The translations under genes were made by a program, and so were the position numbers. Below, piece after piece: positions 9,327-17,923 of a stretch of DNA of 64,000 nt. Position 1 is the stretch's first letter; each line of letters opens with the position of its first letter. The notes below the pieces were generated by a model. It was not told the DNA's origin, ran no database searches, and was given only the letters and a program-made list of their open reading frames with translations. This stretch comes from Sporosarcina globispora (GTDB lineage Bacteria > Bacillota > Bacilli > Bacillales > Cytobacillaceae), in contig NZ_LGUF01000007.1 of the NCBI RefSeq assembly GCF_001274725.1, positions 4,140,916-4,204,915 of the forward strand, read 5' to 3'.

Positions 9327-9352
9327 TTAAAAATCATCCTTTCAAATAAAAT

Positions 9353-9381
9353 AAGCTACTTCTGATTAACAGAAATAGCTT
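9353..9381 (-). terminator. Hairpin between decoration and capsid genes
   Basis: AAGCTATTTCTG pairs with CAGAAGTAGCTT in the - transcript (one G-U pair, 5-base loop) and is followed by ATTTTATTT. The stem overlaps the stop codon of the decoration gene. It may be a processing or attenuation site rather than a full stop, because the capsid gene lies immediately downstream. Confidence 0.5.
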
Positions 9382-9755
9382 TAAGCGAATTGAATAAATG
9401 GCATTTTGCCTTTTAATGTTGCATCGACAGTAACTGGCAGCCTTTCGCTGATAACTTTAGCCATTTCATAGCCGCCTACAACATGATCTCCCTCTGTAAC
9501 ATCAATAGTCTGCTTCAGAATCACTGTTGGATTTTCACTACCGTCTGCTCCTCCAGAATTGTAAGGGACATATTTACCATTTGCCATCTTTGATAGTGGT
9601 TGCCCTTTTTTCAAAATCTTCTTTCCATCTCCTCCAGCTGCGACAGCTCCTGAATCAATAGTTATGCCATTAACTACTTCCCTGATTGTTTCATAAGAAG
9701 CCAGGATTTCATAAGAATCTTGTACTTCAAAACTTGTAACTGGTTGTAAACGCAT
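9381..9755 (-). CDS. Head decoration-type protein
   Basis: The 124-residue protein lies between scaffold and capsid and has a Gly-rich beta-type middle (GAVAAGGDGKKILKKGQPL, residues about 37-55), which fits decoration proteins that stabilise the expanded capsid. The C-terminus LKGKMPFIQFA is typical of this group in Firmicute phages. Name from context and pattern; particle location not shown by sequence alone. Confidence 0.65.
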   Translation of the reverse strand: MRLQPVTSFEVQDSYEILASYETIREVVNGITIDSGAVAAGGDGKKILKKGQPLSKMANGKYVPYNSGGADGSENPTVILKQTIDVTEGDHVVGGYEMAKVISERLPVTVDATLKGKMPFIQFA

Positions 9756-9776
9756 AAATGATTCCTCCTTTAAATT

Positions 9777-10538
9777 TTATGCCCACGGGTTATTAGCTGC
9801 GGTTTGCTGAGTACCACGGCTAGAGGCCATTTTCTTAATGTTTTCCAACGATTCCTTTTGGCGTTGCTGGTTGTTCGGGATGTAAGCGCCAAACTGCCCT
9901 TGCTTCGTTTGCTTAAGTAGGTGAGGTTTTTTCTTGCTTAGTGCTTCTAAAGATTCTTTAACACCAACGATATTGCCTTTATCGTCTTCCTTAACTTCAG
10001 TTAGATCAGCAAGCGCCAAAGCATCTTCCCAATCCGCGAACCCGAGTTCATTCGCTAAAACTTTAACCTCAGCATTGACAAGTCGTTTGAAGGTCTTATC
10101 CTGCTCTGCCTTTAGTTGCTCTTTCAGCTTCGCCTCAACAACTGCGTCAACATTAACTGGATCAGGATCTTTTTTGTCCTTGGTATCCTTCTTTTTATCC
10201 TTGTTGTGAGCTTCTTGCATGGCTTCTACTGACTCAAACCCTAGTGATATAGCTAATTCCTTTTGTCCCTTCTTTTCAGCACGGGATAGACGTTTGTTTA
10301 AATCCTCTTGGGTTTTGAAGGTGGCAAAAGCTTCTTCTCCGCCCGGGTCAGTTCCAGCACCTCCCGCACCACCTGGATCAGTTCCGGAACCACCAGTTCC
10401 TCCTCCAGGATCACCTGCGAAGGTTTGAAGATTGCCAACGGACAACAGAAACGGCTTTTTAACTTCAGTTTTCGCAACCTCTTTTTCCTTGGCAAAGAGT
10501 AGCCAAATCCAAGTAAACATTGCATATAGATATTTCAT
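9777..10538 (-). CDS. Capsid scaffolding protein
   Basis: This 253-residue protein is charged and helical from about residue 75 to the end (LNKRLSRAEKKGQKELAIS), with an internal Lys/Asp run, as in scaffold proteins of Gram-positive siphoviruses. Residues 45-70 are a Gly/Pro/Asp-rich linker of repeated G-x-D-P-G-G. The N-terminus is odd: a hydrophobic stretch (about residues 3-15) precedes the usual LQTFAG motif at about residues 37-42, so a later start would give a more typical protein, but ATG 10538 has the best ribosome site. Confidence 0.8.
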   Translation of the reverse strand: MKYLYAMFTWIWLLFAKEKEVAKTEVKKPFLLSVGNLQTFAGDPGGGTGGSGTDPGGAGGAGTDPGGEEAFATFKTQEDLNKRLSRAEKKGQKELAISLGFESVEAMQEAHNKDKKKDTKDKKDPDPVNVDAVVEAKLKEQLKAEQDKTFKRLVNAEVKVLANELGFADWEDALALADLTEVKEDDKGNIVGVKESLEALSKKKPHLLKQTKQGQFGAYIPNNQQRQKESLENIKKMASSRGTQQTAANNPWA

Positions 10539-10613
10539 AACTTCCTCCTATTATTTGAGCCAGAGTTGGCCGATTCCGTGATGTTCTTTAACGCCTGCAG
10601 CACGTAAAAAGGC
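10539..10613 (-). other. Leader-like stretch upstream of scaffold gene
   Basis: In the - strand an open frame without a clear start continues out of the hairpin at 10614-10647 (FLRAAGVKEHHGIGQLWLK) and stops 13 bases before the scaffold ATG. It could be a remnant, a leader peptide or chance coding potential. No other feature is visible here apart from the scaffold ribosome site. Confidence 0.3.
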
Positions 10614-10647
10614 AAAATAAAAACACTCGCTCGAGTGTTTTTATTTT
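10614..10647 (-). terminator. Perfect 16-bp hairpin between small Cys gene and scaffold
   Basis: AAAATAAAAACACTCG and its exact complement are separated by only CT. The arms end in A and T runs, so the structure can act in both directions. It sits 3 bases after the stop of the small zinc-binding protein gene. The tight loop suggests a strong hairpin limiting read-through from portal/minor head genes to scaffold, or an internal RNA processing site. Confidence 0.65.
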
Positions 10648-10649
10648 TG

Positions 10650-10766
10650 TTATGCTTTCATACGTTCTTCACTGTCTTGCTTATACTTGTCCTTGTGTTC
10701 TTTAGAACAAAATATTTTTCCAAATGTTTTCTTTCCGCAGACAAGACACTCAAATTTCTCAGTCAT
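10650..10766 (-). CDS. Small zinc-ribbon-like phage protein (38 aa)
   Basis: ATG 10766 opens a 38-residue protein with Cys at positions 7, 10 and 20 and His at 24 (CLVCGKK...FCSKEH), a plausible single zinc knuckle as in small phage or ribosome-associated proteins. It overlaps the end of the minor head gene by 8 bases. The call rests on the Cys/His pattern and tight packing; no function is known to me. Confidence 0.6.
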   Translation of the reverse strand: MTEKFECLVCGKKTFGKIFCSKEHKDKYKQDSEERMKA

Positions 10767-11817
10767 CTGTCAACATACCTCGCTTCTTGATTTCTCCGCC
10801 AATCTTGCGGTAATCTTCCATCCATTCTTGGTACTGTTTTGTATTTCGTGCCCTGTGGCTGGCAAAGGTTTTTAAATCAGGAAGATCAGGCATTCTAGCT
10901 TTATAACGAATCCATTGTTTCCTGGCTTCGTTCTTTTTGGACTTCTCGCGCTGCATCTTTTCATACTTACGGATGTTAGCCTCGGTACGGCTATCAGTAA
11001 ACGGCTTGTTTGAGTCTTTTAAAGCCTTTTTCACATCCAATTCATCCTGATACTCTTCAACCCACGCTGCTGTACTGTGTACACAATGGCCGTGATATGG
11101 CGGCCGCACAGTTAGTTTGGGGAATCGTTCATCTTTGCCGCTGATGCTATAGACGCGCCCCTGATATTTCGCGCAGATATCACATGTAATTCCTACTTTA
11201 TTGACATAAACCAGGTCTTGATCATTTTCGATTAGCCGGTTAAGATTCCCTTCAACATGAGCCTGGCGCTGGTGGTACTGGATCACATTTGCCATATACT
11301 TATCGATAGGAATCTGAGCACCATTCTTTGCTGTAATTCCGGTGATTCCCTTTTCAGTCATTTCAGCTATTGCATCCTTTGTTGCTTGTCTCCTGGAGAC
11401 ACCTTCAATCAATGATCTCCTGTTTGCCCGAAAGACAACTTCCTCGATTCGTTGTCGCACATCTGCAGTAGCATTATCGTTTGCTTCCAGAATGCGATAA
11501 AAGGTTTCATCAACAATAGCCTGAACAGCTCTTACGTGAATGACTGTTTTTAAAGTAGGTTCGATGGCTTCTTCAGCAACTCCTTGAGCAAGCAGCTGTC
11601 TAATTGCTTCAGTTGAACCGGCTTTATACGATTCCTCAATGATCTCTCTTGCCACCTGCGCAGCATTCTCTGAAAGATTCGCTATGATTTCACGTATCTG
11701 TCTGAGAAGCTGCTCCTTTCGCCTTTTAGTCGGTCCTTCTTCCAGTGAACGAATAAGACCAAGTAGATAAAAATTGGCTTCCTGGTACATTTGGATAAGT
11801 TTTTCGTTCTTGTCCAT
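10759..11817 (-). CDS. Minor head protein (SPP1 gp7 / Mu gpF family)
   Basis: The 352-residue protein carries in its C-terminal half the block CDICAKYQGRVYSISGK (from about residue 213) followed by RPPYHGHCVHS (about 237), the hallmark of the gp7/MuF head morphogenesis family. SPP1 gp7 binds the portal and affects DNA delivery. The N-terminal half is helical. It overlaps the portal stop by one base (11817), indicating coupled translation. No extra toxin domain is visible at its end, unlike some MuF proteins. Confidence 0.85.
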   Translation of the reverse strand: MDKNEKLIQMYQEANFYLLGLIRSLEEGPTKRRKEQLLRQIREIIANLSENAAQVAREIIEESYKAGSTEAIRQLLAQGVAEEAIEPTLKTVIHVRAVQAIVDETFYRILEANDNATADVRQRIEEVVFRANRRSLIEGVSRRQATKDAIAEMTEKGITGITAKNGAQIPIDKYMANVIQYHQRQAHVEGNLNRLIENDQDLVYVNKVGITCDICAKYQGRVYSISGKDERFPKLTVRPPYHGHCVHSTAAWVEEYQDELDVKKALKDSNKPFTDSRTEANIRKYEKMQREKSKKNEARKQWIRYKARMPDLPDLKTFASHRARNTKQYQEWMEDYRKIGGEIKKRGMLTDD

Positions 11818-13313
11818 TATTCATCATCACCAATAGAAGTCTTAGGTGGCTGAGTTATAACAGGAGTTAAGCCATCAACTGCTTGGTGCTCCAAAATCTT
11901 ATCGATTTCAGCAGTAATAGCCTCTTCAGACCAATCCGGATGGAGATTACGAATAGTTGTCTCCAGAGACTGAACTCCACCTTCAAACTTCTTAATTTCT
12001 TCTTCATCCTTTTCACTGTCGGCTTTCGGCAGCATATCCGCCCACTCTACTACTGGATCAACATCCTTAAAGGCTGTGCTTCCTAATGCATTCTCCAGGA
12101 TGATGCATTTTCGAATGGCTTCCTTGATGGCATTATTAAATTTATCTTTGATAGCCTCTGCCTTAATTACTGACTGGATCCACTCGTAAAGGATAGCAAT
12201 TGCTGAACGGCCGCCCTGATCTGTATTGACCCCAACTGCCTGAGCAGATGTTTTTGAGATGACCAGCATGTAATCAATCAAACGCTGCACGTGATCAAAC
12301 GACTGCTCTGTTTTTGCATCCCAAGTAATGTACATGGGAACAGCGCCGTTCTTTTCATCGTAGCTGACCACTTCAAGATCAGCATGCCGGACAAAGCGAT
12401 CACCATAGTAGGTTTTATTTTTGTTTGCCACACTGTCCCAGAGAGCACGGGGAATTGCCAGCTTAGGCTTACCATGCTTTTCAAAGACAATGGAATCACG
12501 GGTGATGGTCCAGTTGATTTCCTCTTGGATCACGTCGATATTCCGAAGACCTGAACGTCCTCGCGGGTTTAACAGAGTTTCATCATTTGGGATATAGCCA
12601 CACATCAGCTCGGTAATACCGGCAAGCTCCTGATCTTCTGGAACTTCGACACTGAATTGCTGGGCATATTCCTGAATATCCATTTCCTCTTTTACCGTTT
12701 CTCCATCCATCTTGAAAACCAGTTGCTGGATAGTCAGTTTATCTCCCTCAAGCCTTTGCCGCTCCACTCTCAGGAACTTTTCGTCACCACGTTCCTCAAC
12801 CCACGGGATATCTGCTCCAAGATCATCATCGTGTTCATAGTAAAGATCAGCAGGCTTCCATTCGAACCAGGTACCTTTCATATCTCTTCTGATACGGTAA
12901 GCTACTCCACCATCCACCTGGTGCTGAACAACAGCTGCCCAGATGTTTTGATTGATCTTCGAAGCCTTTGCCACTTGCTGAACAAATTCCAACAGTTGCT
13001 TATCTGTTTCTGTATCCGCTGAAATGTTTCCTAAGGATCTGTTAATTAAATCTGCAGGAAGCTCCGCAATCACAGAGGAGAAGTTCACAATCACGTAATG
13101 GTGCTGGGCTGTTTTTTCCACTGCTTTTCTCAGGTAAGCTTTTCGGGGCTTCCTAATAAACCTTGTGACTTGTGTTTCTTTGGCCAGCTCCTGGGCTCTT
13201 GGGAATATGTTCTCGTGATTTCCGTCGTATAAGTCCCGGAAGTAATGAATCTGCTGCACTTCCTCATCAAATGGAGGAGGGGGGAACTTCTCCTTCAGGT
13301 AAACAATTGTCAT
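11817..13313 (-). CDS. Phage portal protein (SPP1 gp6 family)
   Basis: The 498-residue protein has the SPP1-type portal layout: N-terminal YFRDLYDGNHENIFPRA, central RSGLRNIDVIQEEINWT (about residues 253-269) and a charged C-terminus. Portals form the dodecameric ring at one capsid vertex through which terminase pumps DNA. The gene lies between terminase and the minor head gene. Unusually, a 200-base non-coding stretch separates it from the large terminase gene. Confidence 0.9.
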   Translation of the reverse strand: MTIVYLKEKFPPPPFDEEVQQIHYFRDLYDGNHENIFPRAQELAKETQVTRFIRKPRKAYLRKAVEKTAQHHYVIVNFSSVIAELPADLINRSLGNISADTETDKQLLEFVQQVAKASKINQNIWAAVVQHQVDGGVAYRIRRDMKGTWFEWKPADLYYEHDDDLGADIPWVEERGDEKFLRVERQRLEGDKLTIQQLVFKMDGETVKEEMDIQEYAQQFSVEVPEDQELAGITELMCGYIPNDETLLNPRGRSGLRNIDVIQEEINWTITRDSIVFEKHGKPKLAIPRALWDSVANKNKTYYGDRFVRHADLEVVSYDEKNGAVPMYITWDAKTEQSFDHVQRLIDYMLVISKTSAQAVGVNTDQGGRSAIAILYEWIQSVIKAEAIKDKFNNAIKEAIRKCIILENALGSTAFKDVDPVVEWADMLPKADSEKDEEEIKKFEGGVQSLETTIRNLHPDWSEEAITAEIDKILEHQAVDGLTPVITQPPKTSIGDDE

Positions 13314-13517
13314 GATTTCACCTCACTTTTATGCAATTTTTTATTCAAAAATCTTAGGAAATTTAATCCTGAGACAAAATAAAAACACCGTCAAATCAAC
13401 GATGTATAAAATCCTGTATATTCGATTATTTTAGGGTGTTGATATATCAATGTTTCTGAGCTATTTAACTTCCCGAAATTACTATTATGTCAACTAAGAA
13501 TGCATATCATATACACT
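13314..13517 (-). other. Non-coding gap between large terminase and portal genes
   Basis: No gene-sized frame with a ribosome site is visible in these 204 bases. In the - transcript AACACC (near 13433) can pair with GGTGTT (near 13388) over a long loop, and the right arm leads into GTGTTTTTATTTTG, the same 14-mer as in the hairpin near 10640. This may be a terminator, or a site where an element was lost or gained. Confidence 0.4.
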
Positions 13518-14936
13518 TTACCAGCCTGCAGGACGTTCGCTTGACCACTGCATGTCCTTCTCTGTTGCAAACGCTAAAGCAACAGCATCTGCTCGGTCGG
13601 GAGAATCCAGGCCACGCTTTTTCATATCCTCTTTTCGTTCCAGCATGATCCTTCCCTTACTGGTCATCCTGTACTTTCTTGTGGTCAGCTGCGAAATAAG
13701 CCGGTCATCTTTTGGCAGCTGAACAGTCGCCGAGTTCCCCTGAAGATATTCAGTAAGATTCTCTTTCAATCTATCCCGAATAGCTGCCCAAATTTCTGTA
13801 CCTCTGTTCTCATAGTGCTCATTATCGTGAGCTGTTCGGCCATTTCCAACCGGAATGACCTGAATGGAGAAAGGGAAATTCTCCTGCATGATAATCTCAT
13901 TCAGCTGATCAGTAACTCCTCCGCCCACTCCATCATCATCGATCTTAATTAGAACGTGATTGATGAACGGAAAAAGAGAATGGAATTCACGGGCGGTTGC
14001 AATGATATTCCCAGTTGTTTCAGTGGTTCCCTTTTTGTTATAGCATTGAAGCTTGAATACTTTCCCAGCTATCCTTGGTGCAATTACAGTTTCATCATCA
14101 CCGTACCTGGCAACGTCAACTCCAATATGAAGTACATGGGCATACGGATCAATCTCTTTTTCAGTGGCCATCTCTGCCATTTCAAGAGGGATGAATACAT
14201 CGGGCTCACTTTTGGGAAATTCACCGTATACCCTTACCCTGACAACATCGCTATCCTTTCCGTACTTCCGGATAAGGCGCTCGATGTTCTCTTTGCTCGC
14301 TCTCGGGCTATCCCAGCTGCTAACCTTGTGTGCTTTATAATCTGCCCGGTCTTTATGGTGAGAATCATAAAAAACCCCACTCGTTCGAGTCGGGTTACCG
14401 CACATCAGCAGTTTATTTTCAGCGCCAGAGAGTGTTCCCAGGATAGCTTCCATGATGTTGTCTGCTACCCCTGAAGCTTCATCCACGACAAAAAGCATGT
14501 AATCTTCATGGAAACCCTGCATGTTCTCGGGTTTAGTGGCGGTTCTCGCTGTAGCAAACCAACGCTCTTCACTTCCAATCATGTAAACCTTTGTCTTGGT
14601 CCACTTAAGAAAATTCTTCACCATAGAAGACTCTAACCATTTTGCAATTTCAGCCCATAGTACGTCATTCAACTGCTGACGGGTGGGAGCTGTACAAATG
14701 ACTTTAGGATTTAGCCGGCAGCATAAATACCATATAACGGTTACTGCTTCCAAACCCGTCTTCCCTACCCCCTGGCCTGAACGAACAGAAACAAAACGAT
14801 TGTTAGCCAGGTCTCTTAAAACATCCTGCTGCCATTTATCAGGCGTGAACTGGAGAACATCTTCAGCGAATGCCACTGGATCATCCCAATACACTTCGAT
14901 CAGATCGACTAAAACATTGTAAGGCTGATTACTCAT
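13518..14936 (-). CDS. Terminase large subunit
   Basis: The ATPase motor and nuclease of DNA packaging. The Walker A-like SVRSGQGVGKTGLEA lies near residues 50-64 and the Walker B MLFVVDEAS near 147-155; acidic residues of the C-terminal nuclease domain are seen at HIGVDVARYGDDE (about 270-282) and KIDDDGVGG. Start chosen at MSNQPYNV (14936), 8 bases inside the small-subunit gene; an ATG two codons upstream is also possible. Length (472) is normal for the family. Confidence 0.95.
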   Translation of the reverse strand: MSNQPYNVLVDLIEVYWDDPVAFAEDVLQFTPDKWQQDVLRDLANNRFVSVRSGQGVGKTGLEAVTVIWYLCCRLNPKVICTAPTRQQLNDVLWAEIAKWLESSMVKNFLKWTKTKVYMIGSEERWFATARTATKPENMQGFHEDYMLFVVDEASGVADNIMEAILGTLSGAENKLLMCGNPTRTSGVFYDSHHKDRADYKAHKVSSWDSPRASKENIERLIRKYGKDSDVVRVRVYGEFPKSEPDVFIPLEMAEMATEKEIDPYAHVLHIGVDVARYGDDETVIAPRIAGKVFKLQCYNKKGTTETTGNIIATAREFHSLFPFINHVLIKIDDDGVGGGVTDQLNEIIMQENFPFSIQVIPVGNGRTAHDNEHYENRGTEIWAAIRDRLKENLTEYLQGNSATVQLPKDDRLISQLTTRKYRMTSKGRIMLERKEDMKKRGLDSPDRADAVALAFATEKDMQWSSERPAGW

Positions 14937-15786
14937 TCGCATTCACCTGCTTGCGCTTTTCAGCAACTTCTTTAAGCGCAGTTACCCAATCTTCAGCTCC
15001 GTCCTTTTTATCTCCCTTGATGTTTTCAATTTCAACTTTAAGCTTTTCATTCTGCAATTTCTTACGTTCGTTTTCACTAAGAAGATCAGTATATTTGGAA
15101 AGGAACTCTAAGGCTTTCATCTTATCCGCAAGCTTGACGGAAACGCCGTCTTTGCCTTTCTTGACCTCAGTGATAATCGTACCATCCACTTCATCATGGT
15201 TCTTGAGATTAACATAGCTGTATGAGTAGGTGACTTCATCACCGTTTTCATCAATCATTGGTTCAAGGTTGTGATCAAGTTCTGGCCTTTTCTCTTGCCC
15301 GAATTCAACAAAGTCTGTTATGTCAGCAAAGGCAATGTCGATGTATTTTTGGAGGATATCTTGAGTGTCGAGTTTTACTTCGTCTCTTAGTTCTTTTAAT
15401 TGTTTATCGATCTCTTGCCGGACTCCCTCATTTTCCCACAATCTATAGGAGTGTGCATTTGCTGTTTTCCAACTACACCCGTAAGCTTTCATGTATGCCT
15501 TTGTTTTGTTTCGATATTTGACATAGTAATTACAGAAATCCTTTTGCTTATCATTAAGCTCATCGTTTTCGATTACCCTTTCAGGCTCTTTTTTGGGTTG
15601 CATCCTTTTCGCTAGGGTTGCAACCTTTTGCTTATTGGTTGCATCCTTTTTTGTTGGATCCCTTGACCATCCTTCACGGCTTTTTCTGCTTTTTAGAGTT
15701 CCGATTTTCACATCGTATTTTTCAGCAAGTGCCTTTAATGTGATCTTGGAAGTCTCAAATTCTCTTCTAATTACATCCCAGTTCAT
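14929..15786 (-). CDS. Terminase small subunit
   Basis: DNA-recognition subunit of the packaging enzyme. The N-terminus has a helix-turn-helix (LKALAEKYDVKIGTLKSRK, residues 18-36), followed by a central terminase-type block LNDKQKDFCNYYVKYRNKTK (about 76-95), and the C-terminus is charged and helical. At 285 residues it resembles the PBSX XtmA/YqaS group. It directly precedes and overlaps the large subunit gene. Confidence 0.9.
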   Translation of the reverse strand: MNWDVIRREFETSKITLKALAEKYDVKIGTLKSRKSREGWSRDPTKKDATNKQKVATLAKRMQPKKEPERVIENDELNDKQKDFCNYYVKYRNKTKAYMKAYGCSWKTANAHSYRLWENEGVRQEIDKQLKELRDEVKLDTQDILQKYIDIAFADITDFVEFGQEKRPELDHNLEPMIDENGDEVTYSYSYVNLKNHDEVDGTIITEVKKGKDGVSVKLADKMKALEFLSKYTDLLSENERKKLQNEKLKVEIENIKGDKKDGAEDWVTALKEVAEKRKQVNANE

Positions 15787-15826
15787 TACATGGCACCTAC
15801 CTCCTGTCTTTTTTCAAAAGAAAATA

Positions 15827-15842
15827 GCACCCCGAAGGATGC
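15827..15842 (-). terminator. Hairpin upstream of terminase operon
   Basis: GCATCC and GGGTGC pair (one G-U) around a TTCG-type tetraloop, followed in the - transcript by TATTTTCTTTT. It lies just after the stop of the preceding hypothetical gene and 40 bases before the terminase start, so it separates that gene from the late operon. Confidence 0.6.
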
Positions 15843-15845
15843 CTT

Positions 15846-16283
15846 TTATTGTAATATAAATTTGAAAATTGTTTTGATAGCTTCAACATAACTTGAATAC
15901 CAGTTTTTAGATGATGCATCCTTTTTGCTATCAAACTCTAATATCTCACCATTTTCCAATGTTAACTTCAAATTTGCGGGACTATCTTGATAAAATGGAT
16001 GAGAAAATTCCACATCAACAATTTTTTGCTTATGAACTCTAAATTCTACATTTCTTCCTTGTATTTTAACTTCAACAATCTTATTTTCCTGAAAGAAATA
16101 TAATAGTTTTTCTCCATCTACAAATAAATTCTTCCCGTAAAAAAAACCAACCTTTTCAGGATTTACATATTCTCCAAGGATGCCACTAAGGTTCTTTATT
16201 AACTCGTGGCCTAATGGAATCTGTCTTTTTTTCAGATCTTCTAAAAAATCATTATAAGTATAAATTTCACTCAATTTGCTCAT
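15846..16283 (-). CDS. Hypothetical phage protein (145 aa)
   Basis: The soluble protein has a helical first third and a beta-rich remainder (FRVHKQKIVDVEFSH), with a typical ribosome site before ATG 16283. It reminds me of the small DUF3908-type Bacillus phage proteins, but I cannot confirm this. It is bracketed by a terminator hairpin and by the late regulator gene, so it may be expressed independently as a moron-like gene. Confidence 0.6.
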   Translation of the reverse strand: MSKLSEIYTYNDFLEDLKKRQIPLGHELIKNLSGILGEYVNPEKVGFFYGKNLFVDGEKLLYFFQENKIVEVKIQGRNVEFRVHKQKIVDVEFSHPFYQDSPANLKLTLENGEILEFDSKKDASSKNWYSSYVEAIKTIFKFILQ

Positions 16284-16407
16284 CTCCTTTTCGACTTAAT
16301 TCGCCAAAAAGAAAATATTCTCCTGCAAGAAATTCACCGCAAGGTGGATCATCGAACAAAAATAGAGGAAGGAGCTTGTTAACCGTCTCCCCGTACTGCC
16401 TTCCATT

Positions 16408-16878
16408 TTACACAGCTTTTTTTTCCAATTTCAAAAGATGCACAAACTGGCTTTTTTGGCTCAATTGGTTCAAAATGGCTTCCTTGGCTTTTTTGACGTG
16501 ATTTCTGGATATTCCAATATGATAAGAGATTTCCCTGAAGGACATACCATCTATGATGCAATCATAAATAACTCGATCTCTTTCATCTTCCAATAACTCT
16601 GCTGCATATTCGATAGCATATACACGCACTTCCAACCTTTCCAAACGTTTATGCAATCGCTCTTCTCTTATATCCAGGCTTCGTAATTCCATCTGGCTTT
16701 TACCTGAACTACCCTTTGGCATTGCTGCTTCTATCCCATATTGAGCAACACCCCAGCTTTTCATCGGTGCAGGCCGGCCATATAAATATTTTTGGAGGCG
16801 AACTACTTCTTTTTTCATCCAGTGGTAATCCCTTAACACAGTTTCGATTTGATCAATAATGCTGGCAGCTTCTTTCAT
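16408..16878 (-). CDS. ArpU/RinA-like late transcription regulator
   Basis: The 156-residue protein ends with a sigma-70 region 4-like helix-turn-helix (DRVIYDCIIDGMSFREIS then HIGISRNHVKKAKEAIL, about residues 105-138), preceded by charged helices. Phage proteins of this type (ArpU, RinA) sit at the end of the early region and switch on the packaging and structural operon, which is what follows here. The start is ATG 16878 with AAAGGAGTG before it; an upstream in-frame start would run through a terminator hairpin. Confidence 0.75.
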   Translation of the reverse strand: MKEAASIIDQIETVLRDYHWMKKEVVRLQKYLYGRPAPMKSWGVAQYGIEAAMPKGSSGKSQMELRSLDIREERLHKRLERLEVRVYAIEYAAELLEDERDRVIYDCIIDGMSFREISYHIGISRNHVKKAKEAILNQLSQKSQFVHLLKLEKKAV

Positions 16879-16907
16879 AGAAAACACTCCTTTATTAAAA
16901 TCAAAAA

Positions 16908-16943
16908 GACACCAAACAAACGCAAATGCGTTCATTCAGTGTC
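16908..16943 (-). terminator. Terminator after the AAA kinase gene
   Basis: GACAC and GTGTC form the base of a stem, with an inner AACGC/GCGTT stem, followed by TTTTTGATTTT in the - transcript. It ends the three-gene cassette and separates it from the late regulator. Confidence 0.7.
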
Positions 16944-16968
16944 CTCCAGTTGGCTGGTAGAGCAAAAC

Positions 16969-17508
16969 TTATGACATGGAAAAATTAATAAACTTGAACA
17001 AGCTTTTAATAGTTGAGATATTAGAATTAATGGGGGCTTCTAAGTTAATTGACTCAAATGGTATTTTTAAATCCCTAGCTATTTCCGATGAATATTCCTT
17101 TTCTAATTTTTGAAACTCATATAAAAAGTCTTTATCGTATCGTTTACCGTCCCTTTTATAAAGGTTTTGTTGAATTGTTTCTAAAGAATTTATTAACATA
17201 ACAACTGCTGATGGTTTAAGGTATTGAAATGTGGACTTTGGTATTCTCTCAATTTCATTCCTTGTATTCATTAAACAAAAGTGACCATCTAATAAGAACA
17301 TATTTTTCTCATCAAGTTCGTTTAAGGCTGCAATTAAATAATTTGTATTTTCATCAGATTTTTGAACAGCTTTATCGACAGTAAATGATTTCTGTTTTTT
17401 TGTTGAAATAAGTTCACTTGCCGAATAATGAGGAATATTTAAATTTGATTTAACTTGATCACAGAAATAACTCTTTCCAACACCATGTATTCCACCCACA
17501 AAAATCAT
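16969..17508 (-). CDS. P-loop kinase-like protein of accessory cassette
   Basis: The 179-residue protein begins MIFVGGIHGVGKSYFC, a Walker A motif (GIHGVGKS, residues 6-13), and has the size of nucleoside or adenylate kinases. A FLLDGHF segment near residue 95 could serve as Walker B. No standard phage role fits. It is the last gene of an AT-rich cassette with an ASCH protein and a GNAT-PUA protein. It may phosphorylate a nucleotide or nucleic acid end, but the substrate cannot be read from sequence. Confidence 0.75.
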   Translation of the reverse strand: MIFVGGIHGVGKSYFCDQVKSNLNIPHYSASELISTKKQKSFTVDKAVQKSDENTNYLIAALNELDEKNMFLLDGHFCLMNTRNEIERIPKSTFQYLKPSAVVMLINSLETIQQNLYKRDGKRYDKDFLYEFQKLEKEYSSEIARDLKIPFESINLEAPINSNISTIKSLFKFINFSMS

Positions 17509-17548
17509 TTGTTACCCCCTAGACAAATGTGTAAAAATAATAGCACTT

Positions 17549-17923
17549 CTAGTCTATATAACAGAAAGATTGAGGTGCCCTAAAATTGGACATCAACTCT
17601 TTTGGTAATATAGGCTCATCATATTTTTTTGCTTCTTTAATTTTTATTGCATAACCAGTCTCTTTATTGTGAAAATATTCCTTAAAGAAATCATAAGAAA
17701 TACCAGAGAACATCTTTGTTTCTTTCCAAAGCTCCTCTATCTCTTCATTAATAATATCTTCTATTAATAGTTCTCCTACGATTTTGCCTTCAGGCATTGT
17801 ACTATAAACTACAATAGTGTCTACTTCTTTTTTCTTAAAAATACATCTGCGATATTCAAATTGTTTTTCACCATTAAATATCTTTTCCACAAATTCTGGT
17901 TTAATCGATAATAAAACTTTCAT
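17549..17923 (-). CDS. ASCH-domain protein (124 aa)
   Basis: The motif GEKQFEYRR at residues 18-26 is the G-x-K-x-x-E-x-R signature of ASCH domains, and the first eight residues (MKVLLSIK) form the expected first strand. ASCH folds belong to the PUA superfamily and bind or hydrolyse modified nucleosides or RNA; some cleave acetylated cytidine. The gene overlaps the GNAT-PUA gene by 23 bases, which ties the two functionally. A nucleoside or RNA substrate is inference. Confidence 0.85.
   Translation of the reverse strand: MKVLLSIKPEFVEKIFNGEKQFEYRRCIFKKKEVDTIVVYSTMPEGKIVGELLIEDIINEEIEELWKETKMFSGISYDFFKEYFHNKETGYAIKIKEAKKYDEPILPKELMSNFRAPQSFCYID

Noticed and set aside
14384..14402. ACTCG-TTCGAGT style hairpin inside terminase
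   Set aside because: It is in a conserved coding region (ATPase part) with no T run; chance symmetry is enough.
16284..16407. Short - strand frames between the ArpU-like gene and the 145-aa gene
   Set aside because: Two frames of about 36-48 codons exist (one starting with ATG near 16400), but neither has a ribosome site or recognisable family; left as non-coding.
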